Shown here: positions 1-7,995 of the stretch, one piece after another | Layout: each line of letters begins with the position of its first letter | Numbering within the stretch: the stretch's first letter is position 1 | Origin: Treponema sp. | GTDB lineage: Bacteria; Spirochaetota; Spirochaetia; Treponematales; Treponemataceae | Reading direction: 5' to 3' | DNA: 52,011 nucleotides | NCBI GenBank assembly: GCA_012520945.1 | Contig: JAAYNH010000014.1 | Coordinates: 1-52,011 of the forward strand | Program-made: the position numbers and the translations under genes | The notes under the pieces: generated by a model | What the model saw: the letters and a program-made list of their open reading frames with translations, nothing else | The model's database searches: none | Told to the model about the DNA's origin: nothing

Positions 1-2265
1 ACTAACAGGAACAATATCAAATCCCATCGACAATATTCCATTTATTAATAAATCTAATTTTTCATAAAGATAATCGGAACGCGTGCCGGATGACAAACCT
101 ACTGAAACAGGTATAACGTCCCCGTCTTTTAAATTTTTTATTGAATATTCAATAATTTCACCGGACGAATTATATTTTGATAGACCTTTTGCACCATCTT
201 CTAATGTTATTGTATCTTTTATATCAAAGCTACGTTGAATTAAATAATATCCTGAGTTTTTACTTGCATTTTTAATTATCTCATTTACATAATAATCCGG
301 AGTGTGCCAGTAAAGAGCTAATTCACTGCCGGTAATTTCATAAAAATCATCTTCATTACGAGCAAGACCGCGTCGAATAAAAGTTTCATCTATTTTAAAA
401 TCAACCGTATCTAGTGTAAAAGGCGTATAAAACATAGAAGCACATTCATGTTTTTGTTCAACTATTTCTTGTACGGCATTTGGAAATCTTCTCAAAAATT
501 CACCATTAATAAAAAATGTTAATTTTAAATTATATTTTGCCAATGAATTTAAAATCGATGTTAAACCGTCTGAACTTTCTAAAGCATCAAAAACAATTGC
601 AACCCGCGGTTTATAATATTTGCTTTTAGAATTTCCAGCATTAAAAAGCGGAGCATTTGAACTTTGGGCCGTTAAATGTCTTGCAAATAAAGCATTTTCA
701 AAATCAACATTAAAACTAGGCCCAATAAAAACACGATATTTTTCATTTTGATTTTTCTGTTCTACAATTTTTTTTGTATCTAATGTCCAGTTTGATTTAT
801 CAATCTTATATGAAAAAGTACCAAATGAATTTTTAGCTAAAATTTCACTTTGTAAAATATCCCAACTATAATTAACAGCTTGAGAAAGGAATAAATGATT
901 AATTTGATTTTTTTGCATATCCCAGTGTGCAACGGTTTCTTTACCACCAATAAACATTTCTGAAGATGTAATCCACTCATAAGAAACACAAGCAAAATTT
1001 GACAAAACAAATTTTTGTGTCCATGTTGACAAATCATAAATATGTAAAGAATCTTCTGACATAAATGAAATTAATTTTTTATTCGGTGAAAGTTTAGGAT
1101 TTTTCACATGAACATTTAGGCTCAAATTTTCAAAATAAGCACTTTGTGTTTTTTCATTTTTTATCAGTTTGTAAACATAACTTTCTGTTTTTCCACCATG
1201 TAATTGTTCAATCCAAATAATAGGAATTTGTACATATGTTTCCGGTAGAAAAACCCAAAAAACATTAAATGAAAGTGCTGTTCCCGGAATATTAATAAAT
1301 GGATAAGAAAACAATGTTTTAACCCACGAAAAATCCATACCGTCAAGTTCCATATACCAGAGAGTACGATTATCTTGAACCATAATAAGTGATAATCCAT
1401 TTTCACTTGTCCAAAATTTGTCGCTTTTATAATTAAATGCATATGGAAGACGACCAATTATTTTTCCTGTGCCTACTAAGTCTGAATACAATGCTCTTGT
1501 ATAAAGTTCGTTTGCTTTTATGGCATAAACAATTTCTTTTGAAATATAAATTAATAAATTATGAGATGCCCAACACAAAGAAGAAATTTTACCTTCACCT
1601 ATTTGTCTATAATTTTCCGGAATTTGTTTAATAGAAAAAGAGTTTTTTAAATTTAAAAAATATAACATTCCTTTTTTTTCATATGTTAAAACAGTTGAAT
1701 CCGGGGACCATAAAACCGGAACTTCTTCAAAAGAAAACTCAACTTCATCTGCTAAAATATATTGTGAACCGCTTTTACTTTCTTTTAGAATCAGTTTTCC
1801 AAAAGAAGCACTTGTTTGTTTTATAAAGCAAATCCATTTCCCATCAGGGCTTACAGAAACAGCATCAAGTTTTTTATTTAAAAGCGGAATAAAAGATTCG
1901 GAATTTTCAACAATTTCTTGTGGTAAAGATGTCCATCTTAGACTTTTATTTTTCACATCATAATGTGCCGTACAGTAACGATTACGAATTTGCAAAACCG
2001 ACGCATTTTCTAAGACTTCTAATGATTGAGGAAAACAAGTGATTAATTTAGGATTTGAATTAATCATTGCAGAAGTTGACTGTTGCATTTTTTTTTCAAG
2101 TTCATACAAAAATAAACTGTTATAACTTTCTTCAGTAACTGCTTTGTGAGAAACACCAAACAATAATTGATTTTTACTATTTAAATCAAGTCCTGAAAAA
2201 CTTGCTTGGGTAAAAATAAATGAAAATGAAAAAATTAACAAAAAAAATGCTACAGTTTTTTTCAT
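1..2265 (-). CDS. Secreted beta-propeller protein with C-terminal NodB-like (polysaccharide deacetylase) domain, partial at left edge
   Basis: An uninterrupted minus-strand frame of 755 codons runs from an ATG at 2265 to base 1 without a stop, so the C-terminus is missing. The N-terminus is a signal peptide (MKKTVAFFLLIFSFSFIF, then TQA). Residues of about 30-500 contain repeated propeller-type blade motifs such as SPDGKWI, SPDSTVL and SPNKKLIS, as in TolB/PD40 repeats. From about residue 550 a NodB-like fold follows (RVAIVFDALESSDG, then LTFFINGEFLRRFP). The usual metal/catalytic signatures are degenerate: TFDDG reads VFDALE, and the HxxxH motif reads ECASMFYTP. It is therefore probably a non-catalytic glycan-binding relative. 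The ATG overlaps the upstream zinc-ribbon stop as ATGA, which implies translational coupling. The domain call is from motifs only. Confidence 0.75.
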   Translation of the reverse strand, partial: MKKTVAFFLLIFSFSFIFTQASFSGLDLNSKNQLLFGVSHKAVTEESYNSLFLYELEKKMQQSTSAMINSNPKLITCFPQSLEVLENASVLQIRNRYCTAHYDVKNKSLRWTSLPQEIVENSESFIPLLNKKLDAVSVSPDGKWICFIKQTSASFGKLILKESKSGSQYILADEVEFSFEEVPVLWSPDSTVLTYEKKGMLYFLNLKNSFSIKQIPENYRQIGEGKISSLCWASHNLLIYISKEIVYAIKANELYTRALYSDLVGTGKIIGRLPYAFNYKSDKFWTSENGLSLIMVQDNRTLWYMELDGMDFSWVKTLFSYPFINIPGTALSFNVFWVFLPETYVQIPIIWIEQLHGGKTESYVYKLIKNEKTQSAYFENLSLNVHVKNPKLSPNKKLISFMSEDSLHIYDLSTWTQKFVLSNFACVSYEWITSSEMFIGGKETVAHWDMQKNQINHLFLSQAVNYSWDILQSEILAKNSFGTFSYKIDKSNWTLDTKKIVEQKNQNEKYRVFIGPSFNVDFENALFARHLTAQSSNAPLFNAGNSKSKYYKPRVAIVFDALESSDGLTSILNSLAKYNLKLTFFINGEFLRRFPNAVQEIVEQKHECASMFYTPFTLDTVDFKIDETFIRRGLARNEDDFYEITGSELALYWHTPDYYVNEIIKNASKNSGYYLIQRSFDIKDTITLEDGAKGLSKYNSSGEIIEYSIKNLKDGDVIPVSVGLSSGTRSDYLYEKLDLLINGILSMGFDIVPVS

Positions 2266-2510
2266 TGAGCCATTTCCGCCTGTAAAATCATATAGGATAA
2301 ATCTTTTTCCAATTCGTTTAAAGTATTTTCAATTTTATTAATACGTAAAAGTCTGTTTTTATTTTGAATATCTTCGAGTTTTTCAAAAACCGGTTCCAAG
2401 AAAAATGAATTCTTTTGTTTTGTTTCTTTTTCTTTACCACACCACGGACAATACATAAATTCTTTTTCAATTGTTCTGCCACAACATCCACAAACACAAA
2501 CTTGTTTCAT
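2262..2510 (-). CDS. Small zinc-ribbon protein with C-terminal coiled coil
   Basis: An 82-residue protein whose first 30 residues carry two Cys pairs (CVCGCCG and CPWCG), typical of a zinc ribbon. The rest is charged and heptad-like (VFEKLEDIQNKNRLL, then IENTLNELEKDL), suggesting a coiled coil. I chose the ATG at 2510 because GAGAGG lies at a good distance from it; a GTG two codons upstream would sit directly against that ribosome site. It lies between a LysM/M23 peptidase and a propeller/NodB-like protein and overlaps the latter by ATGA. No signal peptide or membrane segment is visible, so it is probably cytoplasmic. Function unknown. Confidence 0.75.
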   Translation of the reverse strand: MKQVCVCGCCGRTIEKEFMYCPWCGKEKETKQKNSFFLEPVFEKLEDIQNKNRLLRINKIENTLNELEKDLSYMILQAEMAQ

Positions 2511-2528
2511 TTTCACCTCTCAAGAAAA

Positions 2529-3620
2529 TCATTTTAAAAGTGGAGCAGGATTCACATGTTTTCCATTTTTATAAATTGAAAGATGCAAATGAGAACCTGT
2601 AGAATATCCTGTCGAACCCATCAAACCTAATTGTGCACCTTGTTCAATAAATTGTCCAGCACGTACTGTATATTTTGACAAATGTGCATATAAACTTTGA
2701 TAACCATTTCCATGACTTATAATAACATAATTACCAAAAACATTGTTATATCCTGTTGTTGCAACTTTACCTGCCATTGCTGCATAAATTTTTGTACCAA
2801 GTGGTGCTGCCATATCTATGCCTGTATGGAATTTTCTTTGTCCCGTAAAAGGATCTGCCCTATAACCATACACTGAAGTTAGTTTCCATGTGCCTTTAAT
2901 AGGCATTTTGAAAGTTTCGCCCATTGCATCTCGTAAAGAATCACTATCTAATCTAGCTCCCGGTATAAAAAGTTTTTCACCTTTTTTTATAACCGTACTT
3001 TCCAAGTCATTTACATCTAAAAGATTTTCTACAGTCAATAAATATTTTTTTGCAATTTCTGCTAAACTTTCACCGCTTTTTACTTTGTGATATATACCGT
3101 CCATAGAAGGAATATTTAATGTCGTTCCGGCACCTAACAATCGAACATTTTGAATTTCATTTACAGCGATAATTGTTGATATATTTGCCAAACCGAACCT
3201 TCTAGCTATATTTGTTACATTATCACCTTTACGTACTTTATATTTTGAATAAGTTACCGGTTGCATAATGCTTGGCAGTGTTGCACCTAAATCATCACTT
3301 AATACATCACATAACTCGCCTGTATTTCCGTCATTCATAACAAATTTTTGCATTGAATTGGAAAGTAAATATCTTTCAACTTCATCATAATGATGCACAG
3401 ACACCATTTTTATATATTTTAAATTTGTTTCTTGAATAAAAGGAATCATCAATAAAATTCCGTATAAACATAAAATTCCAAAGAAAAAAATTCTATGAGA
3501 ATTAATAAAATTATAAGCATAAATGGCAAACGTTTTAAATTCATTTGCTACTTCTTTACCAACAGTTTTTTTTGAATTATATCTAGATGTTTCAAAATAA
3601 TTGATAATTTCCATATTCAT
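2529..3620 (-). CDS. Membrane-anchored LysM/M23 family peptidoglycan endopeptidase
   Basis: M23 (lysostaphin/LytM-type) zinc peptidases cut peptide crosslinks of peptidoglycan. Numbered from a TTG at 3641, there is a cytoplasmic N-terminus, one membrane segment (about 51-69), two LysM peptidoglycan-binding repeats (about 133-178 and 184-228, with YKVRKGDNV and YHKVKSGESL) and a C-terminal M23 domain (about 269-366). The zinc/catalytic residues are intact: H272 and D276 in HTGID, H320 in YAH and H353 in HLHL. This fits an active periplasmic hydrolase or division/elongation remodeller. The start is uncertain: TTG at 3641, ATG at 3620 and ATG at 3614 are all possible and none has a clear ribosome site. 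It heads the minus-strand operon with the zinc-ribbon and propeller genes and is divergent from a signal peptidase gene. Confidence 0.88.
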   Translation of the reverse strand: MNMEIINYFETSRYNSKKTVGKEVANEFKTFAIYAYNFINSHRIFFFGILCLYGILLMIPFIQETNLKYIKMVSVHHYDEVERYLLSNSMQKFVMNDGNTGELCDVLSDDLGATLPSIMQPVTYSKYKVRKGDNVTNIARRFGLANISTIIAVNEIQNVRLLGAGTTLNIPSMDGIYHKVKSGESLAEIAKKYLLTVENLLDVNDLESTVIKKGEKLFIPGARLDSDSLRDAMGETFKMPIKGTWKLTSVYGYRADPFTGQRKFHTGIDMAAPLGTKIYAAMAGKVATTGYNNVFGNYVIISHGNGYQSLYAHLSKYTVRAGQFIEQGAQLGLMGSTGYSTGSHLHLSIYKNGKHVNPAPLLK

Positions 3621-3640
3621 AGTATCGACATATTTCTTCA

Positions 3641-4153
3641 ATGATATTAGAATATAAAAATATGAAACGCAACTTTTTTTTGATTTTTATCATTTTTTTT
3701 TCTCTGGCAATTATGATAAAACTTTTTGTATTTGATATAATTAAGGTTTCAGGGCACTCAATGGAACCAACTATAACAAATGGAAGTTACGTTTTCATTA
3801 ACAAACTATCATATGGAATCCCCAAACCTTTTGGCTATGAATTAATTTTTCAATGGAAAGAACCCAAAAAAAATGATATAATTATTTATATCTATAATAA
3901 CAATATGGTAATAAAAAGATGCGTTGCAGAACCGTTAACACCGTTTGAAGTTTCAAAAAAAACAGGAAGCATATTTGTCAACAAAATAGAAATTCCTTTA
4001 ACCAGTGAACAATATGATAAATTTAAGTTTTTAGTTGAAGTTCCAAAAAACAGAATTATGGCTGTAGGTGATAATTACGAACATTCCATTGACTCTAGAA
4101 ATTACGGTTTTATTAGCACAAAAAATATTTTAGGAAAAGTAATATGCAAATAA
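3641..4153 (+). CDS. lepB: Signal peptidase I (S26 family)
   Basis: Removes signal peptides from Sec-exported proteins at the outer face of the inner membrane. It has one N-terminal membrane segment (about 11-31), then the catalytic serine box SGHSMEPT (S40) and the lysine box IKRCVAEP (K92 as general base). The late family box GDN ... SIDSRNYG is near residues 143-155. At 170 residues it is short but within the family range. An in-frame ATG at 3662 is an alternative start; neither has an obvious ribosome site. The gene overlaps the following penicillin-binding protein by 10 nt, so the two are almost certainly co-translated. Its start abuts or overlaps the divergent M23 peptidase start, leaving almost no intergenic promoter space. 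Confidence 0.9.
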   Translation: MILEYKNMKRNFFLIFIIFFSLAIMIKLFVFDIIKVSGHSMEPTITNGSYVFINKLSYGIPKPFGYELIFQWKEPKKNDIIIYIYNNNMVIKRCVAEPLTPFEVSKKTGSIFVNKIEIPLTSEQYDKFKFLVEVPKNRIMAVGDNYEHSIDSRNYGFISTKNILGKVICK

Positions 4154-6012
4154 GTGAATATTTTTCAAAAAAACGCTTGATTTTTCTTTTTGCATTTTTG
4201 ATAATTTTTGCCCTTTATATAATTTTTTCATATGGAAAATTAGCTTTTATTCCATCTGCAAAAACACGTCCTCTTACCTATTTACCCGAACGTGGTTCCA
4301 TATTAGATCGTAACGGCAAAGTTCTGGCTTTTCAAACTAATTTTTATCATGTAGGTGTTTCTCCTTCAGGAATAAAAGATGCAGAAATGACTGCTAAACT
4401 TATTGCACCTACTTTACAAATTACTGCAGAATCAATTATTAATATGATAAAAAACGCTCCTGGTGACTTTACATATATTAAAAAAAAGATTGAACAATTT
4501 GAATATGATGAATTACAACAAATTATCAAAACAAATCATCTAACTGGAATTCGTTTTGATAAAATTCCCGGACGCATTTATCCGGAAAATGATTTAGCTT
4601 CTCAAGTTATTGGTTTTATGGGAAATGATGGCAAAGGTCTATCCGGAATTGAGTTGACCCAAGATTCATTGCTTTTTCCAAAAGAATCTTTGACTGAACC
4701 TTCCGTACGCGGGAAAGATATCTATTTAACAATTGATGCAAACTTACAATATAAATTAGAAAAAATTGCAAAAGAGACATTACATAATACAAAAGCAGAA
4801 AGCTTCATGTTATTAGCCTCAAATGCAAAAACAGGTGAAATTCTTTCATACATTAGTTTACCAAGTGCAAACTTAAACACATATCCAACCGCCACGGAAA
4901 TGGAAAAAACAGATCGTCCAACAGGTATGGCATTTGAACCAGGTTCGGTTTTTAAAATCTTTTCTGTAGCAACTTTTTTAACTTCCAAAGCCATTGACAT
5001 AAATGACAAATTTTATTGTGATGGAAAATTTGAAAAAAAAAGCGGAAGTGAAAAAATTAAAATATCATGTCTTGGTCATCACGGAAATATTACAGCAAAA
5101 GAAGCTTTACAATATTCATGTAACGATGCCATAGCTCAGATGAGTGAACTTATTCCTGCAGAAATGTTTTTACATTATATTAATGCAATGGGCTTCGGGC
5201 AAAAAACGGGCATTGAATTACCTGGAGAAACAACAGGTTCTGTAAAAAACACAAATCATAAATATTGGTCTGCTCGCTCAAAACCAACCATGTCAATAGG
5301 ACAAGAAATAAGTGTTTCAGCGGTACAAATGATTCAGGCAACTTCTGCAATAGCAAATAAAGGTTTTCCGATAAAGCCTTCCATTATCAGTCAAATTGTA
5401 AATAGTGATGGTACTTTAGAATATGAACATAAACCAATTGTCTTGGAACAAGTCTTTACGGAAAATGCCGCAAATTATTTAATTGACTGCATGGAAAGCA
5501 CCGCAAAATCCGGAACAGGAAGAAAAGCGTTAATTGGAGACGTATCCATCGGTGTAAAAACAGGAACGGCACAAATGATTGATAATAAAACCGGACAATA
5601 CAGTGAAACAAACTTTTTGTCAAACTGTGTTGCAATTTTTCCTACAGAGGATCCAAAAATAATTTTATATATTGTTATTGCTAAAGCACAAGGTGAAACG
5701 TATGCCGGTCGTATTGTTGCACCCGTGATTGCAGATGCTGCTGATATAATTATCGATCATCTTGGTTTAGCAAGAGCAAATGCAGCATCATTAGCCCATA
5801 CAGGAAAAATTTCAATTACACAAACTTCTATTCCAACAATTAAAAATACTGTTCCAAATTTTTACGGTTTATCAAAAAGACAACTAACACCACTTTTAGA
5901 AAGAACGGATTTTTCACTAAAAATAATTGGAGACGGATGGGTTGTAAATCAAAAACCTGTAGCCGGAACTACCATTACGGAGAATATGACTATTGAACTC
6001 TATCTTGAATAA
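4144..6012 (+). CDS. Class B penicillin-binding protein (FtsI/PBP2-type transpeptidase) with one PASTA domain
   Basis: A peptidoglycan D,D-transpeptidase that forms crosslinks during septal or elongation growth. It has a short cytoplasmic start, a membrane anchor (about 11-30) and a dimerisation/pedestal domain with the LPERGSILDRNG box (about 47-58). The transpeptidase domain has all three active-site motifs: SVFK (S268-K271), SCN (325-327) and KTG (472-474). A single PASTA repeat occupies about 566-622 (VPNFYGLSKRQL, then WVVNQKPVAGT). The length of 622 is normal for the family. PASTA-bearing class B PBPs are usually the divisome type (FtsI/PBP2x), but the gene is not in a dcw cluster here, so I leave the symbol empty. 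Overlaps with genes on both sides indicate a tight operon with signal peptidase and the Maf-like protein. Confidence 0.92.
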   Translation: MQISEYFSKKRLIFLFAFLIIFALYIIFSYGKLAFIPSAKTRPLTYLPERGSILDRNGKVLAFQTNFYHVGVSPSGIKDAEMTAKLIAPTLQITAESIINMIKNAPGDFTYIKKKIEQFEYDELQQIIKTNHLTGIRFDKIPGRIYPENDLASQVIGFMGNDGKGLSGIELTQDSLLFPKESLTEPSVRGKDIYLTIDANLQYKLEKIAKETLHNTKAESFMLLASNAKTGEILSYISLPSANLNTYPTATEMEKTDRPTGMAFEPGSVFKIFSVATFLTSKAIDINDKFYCDGKFEKKSGSEKIKISCLGHHGNITAKEALQYSCNDAIAQMSELIPAEMFLHYINAMGFGQKTGIELPGETTGSVKNTNHKYWSARSKPTMSIGQEISVSAVQMIQATSAIANKGFPIKPSIISQIVNSDGTLEYEHKPIVLEQVFTENAANYLIDCMESTAKSGTGRKALIGDVSIGVKTGTAQMIDNKTGQYSETNFLSNCVAIFPTEDPKIILYIVIAKAQGETYAGRIVAPVIADAADIIIDHLGLARANAASLAHTGKISITQTSIPTIKNTVPNFYGLSKRQLTPLLERTDFSLKIIGDGWVVNQKPVAGTTITENMTIELYLE

Positions 6013-7786
6013 AAATTTGGAAAATTTTAAAATTCGTTTTCCTAAACTTTTTGAACAGTTAAATGTTCACCAAAATTTCTATTTTATACCAAAAGAAATT
6101 GAAATAAAAATTTCAAAAAGCGGTTTACCGACAATTCTAGAAAACGGAATTTTACACCACTCAATTTATGCTCCGGAAAAAGAAGCACAAAAACTTATCA
6201 GCACTGAAGAAGTTGAAAAAAAAGATACTGTAGTTTTTTATGGTTTTGGTCTAGGATATAGCGTAATTGCTTTTGCAAAAAAATTTCCGCAAAAAACCAT
6301 TGTACTCGTTGAGCCGGATATTTCTAGATTTTTTCTTGCACTTTCACAAATAGACTGGTCGGATGTTTTTTTGCACAAAAAAATTATTTGCTTAATTAAT
6401 GCATCCGTTCAAACAGTAATTGCAATTGAAGAACAAATTGGCATAAATAATTGTGCTTTTTTTTCACAAACTGCACATACACAACATGCTACAAATTATT
6501 TTTCCGAACTAACGGAATTAACTAAACGCAATTTGCAAAAAAAAGAAATTAATGAAAAGACTTTGGAAAAGTTTTCAAAACTTTGGCTAAAAAATACTTG
6601 GAAAAACCGAATGCAAATTGCACAAAAACCTGGTATTGTTGACCTTAAAAGCACTTGTCCAAATATGCGTGCAATTGTTTTAGCAGCAGGTCCGACACTA
6701 GACACCGTTTTACCACATTTAAAAGAATTAAAAAAACGTGCCATTATAATTTGTGTAGATACAGCACTCAAATCTTGTTTGCATTACGGTGTTGAACCGG
6801 ATTTTATTTTACTTTTTGATCCGCAATATTGGAATGCAAGACATATTTTAGGATTAAAATCACCTTCCAGTATTTTAATTACTGAAGTTGCCGCATGGCC
6901 AAGTGTTTTTCGTTTTCAATGTAAAGAAATTAGATTATCTTCATCGCTTTATCCATTAGGTCAATATTTAGAAAAATTTTGTGAAATTAAAGGCTCGCTA
7001 AGTCCCGGTGGTTCCGTTGCAACGTCTGCTTGGGACTTTGCAAAACATCTCGGATGCTCATCAATTTTCATGGCTGGATTGGACTTAGGATTTCCAAATA
7101 AAAAAACTCATTCCAACGGTTGCCAATTTGAACAAACAGCGTTGACCATTTCTAACAAAATTAACACGATTGAAAATTTTAAAACTTCCGCTCTTTTAGA
7201 TGCTTATCCATATATAGCAAAAAATTATGACGATGATGATCTTTTAACGGATAAACGCCTTTCTCTTTATGCTTGGTGGTTTGAAAGTAAATGTATGACA
7301 TTTAAGGATTTACAAGTTTTTACATTAACTTCTCAAAGTTTAAAAATTCCCGGAATTATAAAATTTGACTTAAAAGAATTTTTTAATTTTCCCGAACAAA
7401 AACTTTACATCAAAAAATCTTTAATTAATGAAAATGAACTTAAAAATAAACTTGAACAAGGAATTTCAAACTTACAAACATCGCTTAATGACTTGTATAA
7501 AAAAACACAAATGGCTATTAATCTTTGTTCAAATGCACTAAAAAATATTATTAATGAAGATGAAGCATTTTTCAAACTCCAACAATTTGATAAAAGTTTT
7601 TTATCTTCAAATATAAAAGAAGTTGTTTCATTAGTTTTTCCAACAGAAAGTCAATTAGAACGTGAATTTGAAAAACATAATTTTTCCGGAGTACAAAGTA
7701 AACAAAATTTTCAAAAATCAAAAATCATTTATACATTGCTAAAAGAATCGATTGAAAATTTTTTTTATTATTTTTCAAAATGCTAA
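5993..7786 (+). CDS. DUF115 / motility accessory factor (Maf)-like protein
   Basis: A 597-residue protein with the DUF115 (MptE-like, PF01973-type) core at about 220-390: MRAIVLAAGPTLDTVLPHL, then CVDTALKSCLHYGVEPDFI, and SPGGSVATSAWDFAKHLG with MAGLDLGF. Members of this family include the Maf proteins that glycosylate flagellin with nonulosonic acids in epsilon-proteobacteria and Aeromonas. The C-terminal 150 residues are helical and charged. The start is a TTG at 5993 inside the 3' end of the PBP gene, with GGAG 10 nt upstream; no in-frame ATG occurs near the expected N-terminus. Spirochaete flagellar filaments are glycosylated, so a role in flagellin or surface glycan modification is plausible, but the acceptor cannot be told from sequence. 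Confidence 0.85.
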   Translation: MNSILNKNLENFKIRFPKLFEQLNVHQNFYFIPKEIEIKISKSGLPTILENGILHHSIYAPEKEAQKLISTEEVEKKDTVVFYGFGLGYSVIAFAKKFPQKTIVLVEPDISRFFLALSQIDWSDVFLHKKIICLINASVQTVIAIEEQIGINNCAFFSQTAHTQHATNYFSELTELTKRNLQKKEINEKTLEKFSKLWLKNTWKNRMQIAQKPGIVDLKSTCPNMRAIVLAAGPTLDTVLPHLKELKKRAIIICVDTALKSCLHYGVEPDFILLFDPQYWNARHILGLKSPSSILITEVAAWPSVFRFQCKEIRLSSSLYPLGQYLEKFCEIKGSLSPGGSVATSAWDFAKHLGCSSIFMAGLDLGFPNKKTHSNGCQFEQTALTISNKINTIENFKTSALLDAYPYIAKNYDDDDLLTDKRLSLYAWWFESKCMTFKDLQVFTLTSQSLKIPGIIKFDLKEFFNFPEQKLYIKKSLINENELKNKLEQGISNLQTSLNDLYKKTQMAINLCSNALKNIINEDEAFFKLQQFDKSFLSSNIKEVVSLVFPTESQLEREFEKHNFSGVQSKQNFQKSKIIYTLLKESIENFFYYFSKC

Positions 7787-7811
7787 AGTCTAAACTGTCT
7801 GTGTCGATAAT

Positions 7812-7917
7812 TTAAATGTAAGTTGTATTACATTTAACGACGGTCATTTTGACATCCAGACGTCGTTTTAGCAAGTTAAAAGCTGAAAAACATGTGTGAG
7901 TTTTTCAGCTTTTTTTT
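7812..7917 (+). ncRNA. Structured 3' region or small RNA ending in a terminator (candidate)
   Basis: Downstream of the Maf-like gene three consecutive stem-loops can be drawn. The first is a perfect 10-bp stem (7812-7821 with 7828-7837, 6-nt loop). The second is composite: ACGACG 7837-7842 pairs with CGTCGT 7861-7866, enclosing GTCA 7843-7846 paired with TGAC 7850-7853. The third is the terminator hairpin at 7878-7912. This is more structure than a simple terminator needs. It could be a processed 3'-UTR RNA or an independent transcript. I see no clear own promoter and no match to 6S, 4.5S, tmRNA or RNase P signatures. Confidence 0.35.
7878..7917 (+). terminator. Rho-independent terminator of the lepB-PBP-Maf operon
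   Basis: The stem AAAGCTGAAAAAC (7879-7891) pairs with GTTTTTCAGCTTT (7900-7912) around an 8-nt loop, and a T run continues to 7917. Confidence 0.85.
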
Positions 7918-7995
7918 ACAGATTTATTTTTTATATTATACTCTATTAAAAAAAAGCATGATATGATATAATTATCTTAAAGGAACGGTACCAAT

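Noticed and set aside
7865-7885. TAGCAAGTTAAAA resembles the anti-repeat part of a Cas9 tracrRNA
   Set aside because: No CRISPR repeats or cas genes are in the window, and the stretch is largely explained by the self-complementary TTTTA/TAAAA and the terminator stem. Likely chance.
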